Positions 33,607-42,796 of a stretch of DNA of 64,000 nt are shown here, one piece after another. The notes below the pieces were generated by a model. The model made no database searches. It saw only the letters and a program-made list of their open reading frames with translations, and was not told where the DNA came from. Position 1 is the first letter of the stretch. Each line of letters starts with the position of its first letter. The position numbers were made by a program, and so were the translations under genes. Source of the DNA: Cantharellus purpuraceus (taxonomy: Eukaryota > Basidiomycota > Agaricomycetes > Cantharellales > Hydnaceae); the NCBI GenBank assembly GCA_025174535.1, contig JALBUN010000015.1, positions 432,501 to 496,500 on the forward strand, given 5' to 3'.

Positions 33607-36280
33607 GGCAGATTTGAAGTTGACTTGGTCCAATTCCAGATCCTCAATGGCGGTGATGGCAAGGAGCACTCTGAGCGTGTTGAATCTCACAACAGGGGCA
33701 AATGTTTCTGTGAAGTCAATCCCTGCCTTCTGTGTGTATCCTTTTGCAACCACACTAGATTTGAAGCGCTCAATGGATCCGTCAGGGTGCTTCTTGATTT
33801 TGAATACCCATTTGAAGCCCACAGCCTTCTTGCTGGGAGGGAGATCCACCACCGTCCAAACATTGTTGTCCATAAGCAACTGATATTCTTCATCGCAGGA
33901 CTCTCTCCACCATGGTCCATCAACTCTAGACATGGCTTCCTGATAACTGGATGGTTCAGGGAGGTCAGGAGCATTGCTGAGCTTGACGAGTTCCTCAAGT
34001 GGATGTCAGACAGATGGTATGGCGGATTCTGCCTGTTCCACCCCCTCATTCTGGACGTCATCCACCCCCTCAGTTGGATCATCTCTCCCCTGTGACTCAG
34101 GTGGAGGATTCCTGTACTGGGCAGCATTTGGGATAAGCCACCATGGTTGGGGAGGCATGCGTGTGCGTGCTGAACGCCTTGGAGGAGGGTCAGATGGTAG
34201 AGGTGGAGATGGGGATGGTGGAGGGGATGGTGTTGCAGCGTCTGGCAAAGGTGGTGAGGTGGGAGTAGCTGGAGGGATAACTGGAGGGAGAGTAGATGTC
34301 TGGCGAATGGGCACATCATCAGGAAGTTGCACAAGTTGCAGTGGTGGATTGTGCGTGATGGATGTGTGTGAGTGGCCAGATTCATCAAAAATGACATCCC
34401 TGCTGATCAATACCCTCCTTCTAGCTGGATCCCATAGTCGCCATGCCTTAGTCCCATTTTCATATCCAATCATGACGCACTTGGTGGAGTGTGACTCAAG
34501 GTGACGCCTTTTAGATTTGGGGACATGGACAAATGCAGTGGAACCAAATACCCTGAAATGCACAACAGATGGCTTGTGGCCATGCCAGGCTTCATATGGA
34601 GTCCCTTGGGATAGCGCAGAGGTGGGAGAGCAGTTGTGGAGAAGAGTGAATGCCATTCCCCAGAGAGAAGGACCTAGTTGAGCATCATGTAACATAGAGA
34701 TAATGCCTTCTTCCAGTGTCCTGTTGTAGCGCTCTGCAACTCCATTCTGCTGTGGTGTGCCCGGTGTGGTCTTTTGCCTGAAGATCCCAGAGGACATGGT
34801 CAGGAAGGAGAACTGGTGCGATGAGTACTCTCCTCCTTTATCATCCCTCAGGGTCTTGATCCATTTGCCAGTCTGGTTCTCCACCAGTGCTTTGAACTGC
34901 TTGAATGCATCCAATGCCTGGTCCTTGGTTTTGATCAAGTACAGGCTCACAAAACGAGATTTGTCATCAATGAATGTGATCCAGTACCTAAACCCTTGTC
35001 CAGTGGGCACCTTCAATGGGCCATGAACATCAGAATAAATGAGTTCCAGGATGTCAGTGGCCCTGAAGGAGGCTTTCTTGGGGAATGAATCACGGTGTTG
35101 TTTACCATGAATGCACGCTTCACAGATTTTGGGGAATGGATTGTCTGATGTGATGTCCATCCCCTCCACCATGTTCTGCATGATCAGCTGTTTGACAGCA
35201 TCAATCCCAAGGTGCCCAAAGCGACGGTGCCAGAGTTGGAGATCCAGTGACTTGGACACAGCAATGTGTGCAGTGTGAGAAAGCATGTTGCCATCTAGGT
35301 ATGCCAGTCTCCCTTTGACCGTTGCAGTACATAACAGTTTGCCCAACTTGTAGAATTTGACAACCACTCCTATGATTTCCACACGAATCTGACGGTGCAT
35401 GGTCAAGAAGAGGAGTGAGAGGAGGTTGTTTGCAAGTTTGGGAATGTATAGTACATTGCTGAACAGTATAGGTTTCAAGTTTGGGTCATTTGGGCAAAAC
35501 ATCACCGTGCCAATCCCTTCAGAGTACACAACACTACTGTCCGCCAATTCAATGGGAGCTCTATGAGGTTTGAGCTCCTTAAACCAATGGCGATGTGGAG
35601 TCATATGTAATGAGGCTCCTGAATCAGTGCACCAAAGGGAACTGGTATCAGAGACAAGGTGTGCATGGGGAAGAGAGGGAATGCTTGCGGTGGTAAATGC
35701 CGATCCTGCAACTTCAACAACAGAGGAAGTAGATTCATCTGCCTGTTTAGCCTTGTGCCTCTGCTTCTTCTCCTACTTAGCCATCTGTCTGTGCTCCAGA
35801 TTAGCCTTCTTGGCATTGGCTAGAGAAAAGCAAACATCGGTGTTATGAGTAGATGATTCGCAGAAGTTACACCATTTAGAAGAGGGTGTTGAAGCAGGTG
35901 GTTTGGATAGCATGGCTGATTGAACAGAACAGTGCAGACGGTTGTTCTCCTCTGTGATAAAGGCTTCAATAACTTTGGCCTTGTCAATGTCCTTTTGAAG
36001 CAGTAATGCAGACATGAAGCTGTCAAACCCCTCAGGAAGGGCTCTAATCAGTGTCATGATCACCAGTTCCTCATCCTGTCTGGCTAGTGTATAGGAGCCA
36101 TCAGATGGACAAAGGTTCTGGCAGAGTTGCATGGCAGAGCTGACACGACCAACCAGAGACTGGAGTGTCTCATCTGGAGCCTTCCGTATATTGAAGAGTG
36201 CATCATAGGCATTGAAATGAGTGCCTGCCTGCTTCTGAACATGTACCCTGTGCAGAGGGATCCTGAGTCGTCCAGGGGGT
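33607..36280 (-). pseudogene. Copia polyprotein, N-terminal part (gag, protease, integrase, RT start)
   Basis: From right to left: UBN2-type gag (NAYDALFNIRKAPDETLQ, LIRALPEGFDSFMSALL) with the zinc knuckle CNFCESSTHNTDVC; a TAG (35773-35775); in the same frame the protease site CTDSGASLHM, the GAG-pre-integrase HRRFGHLG...CEACIHGKQ, and the integrase core with D (IYSDVHGPL), D (LRDDKGGEY) and E (NGVAERYNRTLEEG). A TGA at 34006-34008 follows in the linker, then RT from WWRESCDEEYQLLMDNNVW to DQVNFKSAY at the 8.3 kb insertion. Two point stops in an otherwise open frame indicate recent inactivation. Confidence 0.93.
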
Positions 36281-36747
36281 CCTGAGTTGTCCTAGGAATG
36301 GGGAAAATGGTCCAAATGGCACCAATCACCTTCCAGCAACTTCAGGGACAACAGGACTCAGAATGAGATGGCACAACCTCGCCGCAAATCAGGTGAACTG
36401 TTATGAGTCTGCAGACCACAGACTCCAGCACCCAAGGTTAACAAGAGGCCTCAGTCAACCGGCAAACTAAGGCCAGGGGTGTGGCTTTGTAACACTAGGC
36501 AATGAGGAGGGATCCTTTCTCACCACTGGAAGCTGAAACCCTTTGGGAGCTGAAGAGATGACTGCTGGGAGAAGCTGAGGGGGAAGGGGAGGATGTAGTG
36601 TGGTAAAAAAGTGAAGTGTAGTTGTGGTTGAAGTTGTTGTTTAATGGGAAATGATAGGGTTGGAAAAGGTGGATGGAACTGAGAGGATTTTGATGATATA
36701 GGAGTGTCAGAGCAACTGTTTAGGCCTGGAGGCCGGGGCCCATGACC
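36281..36747. other. Copia 5' untranslated region
   Basis: Between gag and the 5' LTR. In element sense it starts GGTCATGGGCCCC next to the LTR, the place of the primer-binding site, but no tRNA match is obvious by eye. A 79-codon open frame (36520-36759, minus) overlaps the LTR and may be the leader/gag start. Confidence 0.5.
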
Positions 36748-36901
36748 TGTAGAGCTCAAAAGCGAAGTTTTATGTTATTAGATAAGCTCAACTACAAACT
36801 CAGCAAAAAAGCGAAATTGTAGCACATAAAACACTCATATCTCCTCACACAATAACTCAATCCATACCAAACTTTGTAGGGACCTTCAGTGCATTCCAAC
36901 A
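36748..36901 (-). repeat. Copia 5' LTR (154 bp)
   Basis: Counterpart of 23908-24061; followed by target duplication AGGGA at 36902-36906. Confidence 0.95.
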
Positions 36902-36906
36902 AGGGA

Positions 36907-37327
36907 TGGGCGGATGAAGCCTGTGGCCAAGTTCTCGTCTATGAATGTTTGGAGAGCCAGTAGCTCCTTTTGGGATAGTGAGTAGATAGGGCCAAGTGGA
37001 GGGGTGGAGTTGTCATCCAACTCAATCTTGAGATCGTATGGTCGGTGCTCCACTAGGGAGTTGGCTTTAGACTTGCTAAACACGTTGGCGAACTCATGAT
37101 ACTCCTTAGGAACCATAGATAGGTCTGGCTGATCAGGTGGAACGGGTGGCGAGAAATATTGGATCAGAGAGGTGAACCTGGAATGTGTGAGAGCCATCCC
37201 GTTTGCTTAGTCTGGCAAAGACCATAGCGCCCACCATTGATATAGATGGAGGGGTGGGTGGAGTATCTATCGGAGTGGAGTCAGCGGAGGCGGAAGATAA
37301 TTTCGCACCTAAAGTTGCTGGTGACGT
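36907..37327 (-). pseudogene. Gypsy pol between protease and RT, G1 copy 2
   Basis: Minus strand: GAKLSSASADSTPIDTPPTPP, DGSHTFQVHLSDPIFLATRS, MVPKEYHEFANVFSKSKAN, PYDLKIELDDNSTPPLGPIY and FIDENLATGFIRPS. The same order is seen in copy 1 (50958-51372). The right end is cut by the insertion at 37328 and the left by the copia element. Confidence 0.88.
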
Positions 37328-38733
37328 TGACAAGCCAGGACGCATCGAGGACATATATCGAACCACTCTGACAGTCCAACTCTGCCAGTGCCTTTTCGTA
37401 TCAAACTTTTAAATAGCGCTGCAACTCCCTCTCTACCTCAGTCTCTAATTCTAGCCATCGATCGTCACTTGTGTTTCATCGCCATCGATCATTATCAGCC
37501 TTCAATTCACACCAATCCTTTCATCATCATTCACATGGCTTCCAATTCTATTCCCCTCTCCAACATCTCTTCTAATAATACGTCACACTGGTCTCTGGAC
37601 ACAGAGGACTATCAAAAATATGCTGAGCTCCACGGGCATGTTAAGCCACCTCCACGTGCCAAAATACTTCCAAAACTCTTTCAACATCCAAGATCCCCAC
37701 CATGTCTCTCTTATGCCATTGGCAATCCCATATTCTTTCACAATTCCGTTGAACCATATACATTCCTCGGCATTTCACCTCTATATTGTAACATGGATAG
37801 ACAAGTTGAACATGAGGTAGAATTTCAGTCGCCATCGCCGACCTATCCTCCCACTTCAATCCGACTCAGGTTACATCGTGTCAGGCAAAGGGACCAAATA
37901 CCCTTGGAATGGGATACCATATGGAGACGGATCACTAAGACAATAAGGAGTATTTGTTGTGGATGCTGACTGAAGTCCTCATGTGACTCAGGGTCAATTT
38001 ACCTTCAGAGCTGTAGGAAGATGGTATTGGTGGACATTTCTATTGTTCTTTTATATGACTCACCCCTGTTTCATCTTTTAATTCATTCATACATGACTTA
38101 CTCATCCTTGTTCTATTTTTGGTTCTTTTGTTACTCATCACCTCCTATTCTTACAAAGATTACCCCTATCTGTTGCTTCATTTCTCCATGATTTCCCCAT
38201 TAGTAGTTCAACTTCACACGCTTCGTCAGCTGGCTTGATCAGCATTTCTTGCATCATATTGCATCATTTGCTCCTCATATTGTGTCGTTGTGCCCTGGGA
38301 TTTGTATATAAAAGGGCGCTAGTTTTTGCCTTTGGAATCAATCAACAAGTTTTCAGCCCATGCTCTAAGTCTACACTCTATGCTCTACATCACAATCCAT
38401 CAGCTCTACACTGAGGTAAAGCACCTTGGTTCAATGATCAGATTTCCCTCCGCCACCGAGAGGTCGCTTCTCCTGAAACCAGCTTTCACGTACCTCCCAA
38501 CCGGGCTCTCCATCCTCATCCAGTCACAGAGCACAATCAGCCATCGGGACCGACCTTTTGCTCCCATCCTCATCCAACCACAGAGCACTATTCCACTTTC
38601 CTGTTACTCAGTGCTACCTCTACCCCTCGACCTGATTGATCTTTGGAGTGCTGAACAACTGCGTTACACACCATCTGTTTGCTAGGACCGTTGCGCGCAA
38701 ACTTATAGGATCTATTCCTTAAGTGAACCAACA
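37328..38733 (+). mobile_element. 1.4 kb TG..CA insertion in gypsy copy 2
   Basis: Starts TGACAAGCCAGGACG, ends GAACCAACA, flanked by ACGT (37324-37327 and 38734-38737). The gypsy sequence resumes exactly (GTGACGT / CGAGAATGACACAG; copy 1 has GATGTCGGGGATGACACAG). The right 570 bp match 28149-28690 and contain TATATAAAAGGGCGC. It could be a long solo LTR or a small non-autonomous LTR element. It carries its own ORF (37535-37969). Confidence 0.72.
37535..37969 (+). CDS. Unknown ORF inside the 1.4 kb insert (144 aa)
   Basis: Starts MASNSIPLSNISSNN about 120 bp after a TATA-like TTTAAATAG and a pyrimidine-rich leader, and ends in a Cys-containing tail (IRSICCGC). No domain recognised. Captured host sequence or a domesticated LTR-encoded frame are both possible. 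Confidence 0.35.
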   Translation: MASNSIPLSNISSNNTSHWSLDTEDYQKYAELHGHVKPPPRAKILPKLFQHPRSPPCLSYAIGNPIFFHNSVEPYTFLGISPLYCNMDRQVEHEVEFQSPSPTYPPTSIRLRLHRVRQRDQIPLEWDTIWRRITKTIRSICCGC

Positions 38734-38737
38734 ACGT

Positions 38738-39096
38738 CGAGAATGACACAGCCTGTACTGGGGAATGGAATGCCCAATGCCCAGTCAATCAATGGATTGT
38801 AGCGGGTGAGCCAATTATGTCTGAGAACCACAGAACAGCTGGAGTCAAGTGGAGTAACATAGAATGTAAGGTTCTGGATTTCTCTGACAGAAAAATGGAT
38901 AGACAGATCTATAGCTCGTGAAATAACAGCATTAGTAGTGCCATCAAATAATCAGAGTGATATTGGAGTTATGGTGTATGTATGGAGTTTATGTAAATTG
39001 GAAAAAGAGGAATCAAGGAAACAGTGAGTAGAACCGGAGTCAATTAGTGCTTGGATGGCAGTGTCGGGAATGGAGTCAGAGTAGATGCAGAGGGTA
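38738..39096 (-). pseudogene. Gypsy protease region, G1 copy 2
   Basis: Minus strand: SIPDTAIQALIDSGSTHCFLD with the aspartic protease DSGS, then the segment encoding VVLRHNWLTRYNPLIDWALG. Right edge interrupted at 39102 by a solo LTR. Confidence 0.88.
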
Positions 39097-39101
39097 AGGG
39101 A

Positions 39102-39796
39102 TGTTATTTGGAAGACCGGACTTCTAGGGGAGAGGGGAACAGAAGGGGAACAGAGGGGATAGGAGGAATAGGAGCACATAGGAGGCTCAGGAGGTTGAGG
39201 GGGAGGTAGGAAAGCGAGGGGAAATGGTTAGGAGGGAAGAGGAGAAGCCCCTGTAAGCTCCACACACATCAGATCATTCTCCTATATTTCTTTTATATTT
39301 TATTTCGTCATTTTTTTCCTATTGGCTCCACCCCCCATTTCGTTTTTATCACAAGTTTCTTTCCCATGTTTCAAATGACACAGAACTTTTATCACGAGTT
39401 ATTAGCATGCATATCTTGTATAAAACATGCCTAGCTAGATATGCAATGGACTAGAGAATTTCCTCTCACCTGTTTTTGTTGACTGTGTCTGAACTATTCG
39501 TTTCTGGAATAACTCCATAACGAACGTGTTTCTACAATCTTTTGCATACTCTTCCAGAGTATTGCAAATATATTCGAATCCCAGTTTGCGAAGCCTAAGC
39601 TCCACTGGTTGATTTTCTATTAAGCATTTACTCTCGTTCGAATCATCTGCTCCTGATCCCTGCTCAAATTGTCAATATCTAGACAAAGATCACACCAAAT
39701 CCCATCAAACTTCATAGGAAGATACTACTCAAGTATCGATTATGCATACATCCTCTACTCTCCACACACCCCCAGCAAGGCGAAATTTTTTCAACA
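39102..39796 (-). repeat. Probable solo LTR, third family, target duplication AGGGA
   Basis: 695 bp from TGTTATTTGG to TTTTTTCAACA, flanked by AGGGA (39097-39101 and 39797-39801). Removing it rejoins GAGGGTAAGGGA / GTCGGAGTGG as in copy 1. G-rich on the left (repeated GGGGAACAG), AT-rich in the middle. No coding sequence. Confidence 0.85.
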
Positions 39797-39801
39797 AGGG
39801 A

Positions 39802-40410
39802 GTCGGAGTGGGAGAGAGTGGATGCGTTCAGGCGGACTTCGTTTGTGAGTACCAACACAGCCCTCAGCCCATACGGAGGCTATAGGACTGCTTACTATTT
39901 TTTTTGGTCTGTCATGGCATTGGCGGTATGGCCCTTTGCCTTTGCTGTGGACGAGGTTGCCTTGTTGCAATCCTTGGCTTGGTGGCCAGGTTTTCTGCAG
40001 AACAGACAGAGGTTGTTGTCCATGCGGCGCTGGCATTCCTGCTGGGTAAGTTTTCCATCCTTCCCCAGCTTGGTGGAGAGGTCCGGAGTGCTCTTGCGAG
40101 CTCCAGAGTTATTGCTGGTTCTGGAGTTGTTCTGACCAGAACCAGAAGTGGCAGCATTACCCATGTTTGACTTCTGGCCTGAGTTGGTGGTGGTCTTCTT
40201 ATCAGACCCCTTGTTGGACTTTGGGGTCTTGTCCGATGATTTGTCTGATTTGTTGTTAGCCAAATTTTCATGGGAGACCTCAGATTGATGTTCCCAATAA
40301 CGGGTGTCAATGGATTGGGTGAGCTTGCGAAGGTTTACCAAAGTATCTGGCTAACTGACACATGATATCTCATCCTTGATGCAGGATGGAAGACCAATGT
40401 AAAATTGGCG
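39802..40410 (-). pseudogene. Gypsy gag C-terminus, G1 copy 2
   Basis: Minus strand: LTQSIDTRYWEHQSEVSHEN, a Ser/Lys/Asn-rich linker, and the zinc knuckle CLFCRKPGHQAKDC, then the shift into pol. N-terminal gag is missing because a G2 LTR fragment replaces it at 40411. Confidence 0.88.
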
Positions 40411-40646
40411 TTTGGAGTTTGGAACCCAAGTCTGAACTATACTAATATAAAAGAAGGTTTGTTGTAACCCATAAGAAGAAACTACTTATAAGGAGAACAA
40501 TAATGGAGTTCGGGGTTAATGGAGGTGGAGTTGATGGAGGTGGAGTTGATGGAGGTGGAGTTGATGGAGGTGGAGTTGATGGAGAATGGAGATGAAGGAG
40601 ATGTAGATGGATCCAGAGATCGGACTTGGTGTTACAGGATGTAACA
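40411..40646 (-). repeat. Truncated G2 LTR (3' LTR of a minus-strand G2 element)
   Basis: Right end GGTGTTACAGGATGTAACA as in 17906; left side cut at TTTGGAGTTTGG. Contains a GGTGGAGTTGAT minisatellite (about 40525-40580). Sequence to its right (GTATCTC..., CGAGCCCACGAG) resembles what follows the G1 3' LTR in minus-strand copies, so it marks the 3' end of a G2 element, not a solo LTR. Confidence 0.75.
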
Positions 40647-40792
40647 GTATCTCCCTTCTAGATCGAGCCCACGAGATCTTTAGTCAGCACTGTGGGAAAA
40701 TTGTTGGTATATGCATTTTGAATTGGCACATGAGGCTGGCCAGTTTATTAAACACATGTTGCCTCTCTCCTTATCTCTTACCACCCTCTGAT

Positions 40793-41625
40793 ATGCCCTC
40801 TGCTGAAGAACTTTGCCAGCAATGTGCCAAGTTGGATAAGTCAATCTCTGAGGCTGATGCTGCAGAGAAAAAGAAGGTGGAAGAGGAGAAGAGGATCATG
40901 AGGGAGGAAGTGGCTCATGAGAGGGCCACTGAGGCAGCTTGAGTCAGGGTGGAGGCTGTGAAGAAAAGGGCATTAAAAAGGGTAGTCATGAAAGGCAAGG
41001 AAGTGGTCAGGGATCTGGATGAGGAATCCAAACTGGACCTCGTATGTGATACATGTGTCAAGCGCGATGATGTGTGCGAGTGGGCAACGGTGAGTGAAAC
41101 AGTGACTAGATTTTTTGGATATCATACTGATTATTGTTTTTTGTTTCCTAGACTGGAAAATCTAGCTCATGCCTCACATGCCAGTCAAACTGGCTGAAAT
41201 GTGAGGTAAAAGGGAGTGCTCCTCCTTGACAGAAATGTGATTGCGAGGAGGGTGGCAGCGTGATGGACTCTTCTCCCAAGCATCAATGGACTAGGGCCAC
41301 AAGTATGGGTCCTGCTGCAGAGGCCATTCCTCTTGCATTGGTCAAAGCCATGCAGGATGTTAGTATTAATGTGACTGCTGTGGCCTGCCAATTAATTGAG
41401 GTTTCTGAGCACACTGAAAGGACAAACACAGTTCTCCAGGGTATCGAGACCTACATGGGTGAGCTTGCGGGGATGTTCCACCACTATATGATGGGACAGA
41501 GATGGGGTCTGCTCCAAAGGGAGTTGGATGTGCTGGAGCTGGAAGCTATGGGCGCCATATATGACACAGACTTGAACTCCTCAGGATCTTGGGACTCCAT
41601 GGAGAATCTCGATAGGTTGGATGGA
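40793..41625 (+). pseudogene. Opposite-strand ORF of a G2 element: coiled-coil/Zn2Cys6-like protein with intron
   Basis: Same position and strand, relative to the adjoining 3' LTR, as the G1 opposite-strand ORF. MPSAEELCQQCAKLDKSI is followed by a Lys/Glu coiled coil (EKKKVEEEKRIMREEV), a TGA, then LVCDTCVKRDDVCEWA. A 62-bp GTGAGT..CCTAG intron (41090-41152) falls inside the cysteine motif; after it TGKSSSCLTCQSNWLKC completes CX2CX6CX10CX2CX6C. Another TGA follows, then a helical region (AIPLALVKAMQDVSINVTAV) and an acidic end. Cut at about 41626 by copia copy 2. Confidence 0.72.
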
Positions 41626-42628
41626 CATTGCACATTAATCAGCACAAGTATGCACTGGATGTTTCAACAGGGAAAATTGCAAGCCAGTGTCAACTCCTCT
41701 TGATCCAGGCTGTCATCTCTCCAAGGATCTCTGTCCACAGTCAAAGGAGGACATTGAAGCCATGAGAGGTGTTCCATACCTTGCCACCATTGGGAGCCTG
41801 AATTACCTTGCGATTGGAACCAGACCGGACATTTCACATGCGGTTGGTGAACTTTGCCAATTCAACTCAAATCCTGGTTTGGGTCATTGGAAGGCGGTTC
41901 AGCATGTGCTCAAATATCTCAAAGGGACTGCTGAACTGGGGATGACACATGTATGGACCTCCAGACTCTGGCTCCCAGGCAATGCTCCAGGCCTACTGCA
42001 ATGCCAACTATGCAGGGGATGAGGACAGGAGATGGTCAACAACTGGATATGCCTTCTTCATTGGTGGAGCAGCAGTCAGTTGGAGCAGCAAACGGCAACC
42101 CACAGTGGCAACATCCTCATCTGATGCTGAATACATGTCAGCTAACTTTGCAGGACATGAAGCCATGTGGTTGAAACAGTTGCTAACTGAACTTGGTTAC
42201 CACCTTCCTCCAGTCATGCTTTATTGTGACAGCCAACCTGCCATTGGGGTATCCAAGAACCCTGAACACCACTCCAGGATGAAGCACATTGATGTTATGT
42301 ATCACTGGTTGAGGGAAAAGGTGGAAAGGAGATCACTGAAACTCCAGTTTGTGCTGACTAATGAGATGGTAGCTGATGCGTTAACCAAGAGTCTGGTGCA
42401 TGCCAAGCATGTGAAGTTCAGAGATGGATTAGGGATTGGTAGGATTGAAGGAATGCTTCATTGAGGGGGTGTGTTGGAATGAACTGAAGGTCCCTAGAAA
42501 GATTGGTATGGATTGGATTATTCTATGAGGAGATGAGTGTTTTATGTGTTACAATTTTGCTTTTTTGCTGAGTTTGTAGTTTGGCTTATCTAATCTAATA
42601 AGACTCATCTTCCCTTTTGAGCTCTACA
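41626..42628 (+). mobile_element. Ty1/copia copy 2, 5'-truncated 3' fragment
   Basis: Begins at the RT segment LHINQHKYALDV (a 9-base loss and frameshift follow), then TPLDPGCHLSK, YLATIGSLNYLAIGTRPD, RNase H (NANYAGDEDRRWSTTGYAFF, SSSDAEYMSANF, YCDSQPAIGVSKNP) and the C-terminus MKHIDVMYHWLREKVERR to a stop at 42462-42464. The polypurine tract TTGAGGGGGTG is followed by a 157-bp LTR (42472-42628, TGTTGGAATG to GAGCTCTACA). Confidence 0.92.
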
Positions 42629-42796
42629 TCCACAAGCCCTTTGAACACAACCTTGCAGTCATATTGAATGCCCAGTCATGATAATTTGAATCTGAGAGCA
42701 TGGGGAACCGAATTCATCAGCTAGTCAAGCATGATACCGACGTCCACAAAGCAGCAGACAGTCTTACTTATCCCTTGCTGCACATATCTATAAACC

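Larger units (their letters stand above)
23908..36901 (-). mobile_element. Ty1/copia retrotransposon, copy 1, with nested 8.3 kb element
   Basis: Two 154-bp LTRs (23908-24061 and 36748-36901) with the target duplication AGGGA (23903-23907 and 36902-36906), inserted in the RT of gypsy copy 2. The gene order gag-protease-integrase-RT-RNase H on the minus strand is copia-type. Without the nested element it is about 4.7 kb. The LTRs differ at only a few positions (AAGCTAAAC/AAGCTCAAC, AAAAGCAAAA/AAAAGCGAAA, AACCC/AACTC, GTCC/GTGC), so it inserted much more recently than the gypsy copy it split. Confidence 0.95.
16875..40410 (-). mobile_element. Ty3/gypsy chromovirus family G1, copy 2 (nested, 5' truncated)
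   Basis: Read from right to left: gag C-terminus (40410-39802), protease (39096-38738), protease-RT linker and start of RT (37327-36907), RT (23907 leftwards), RNase H, integrase and chromodomain (to 20633), an opposite-strand ORF (18228-20474) and the 3' LTR (18112-16875). Six insertions interrupt it, and each matching part can be aligned with the uninterrupted copy at 48776-56602. The 5' LTR and N-terminal gag are missing; a G2 LTR fragment begins where they should be (40411). Confidence 0.9.

Noticed and set aside
33974..34504. 176-codon plus-strand ORF
   Set aside because: Lies opposite the copia integrase-RT linker; Gly/Ser-rich shadow of a Pro/Ser-rich coding sequence.
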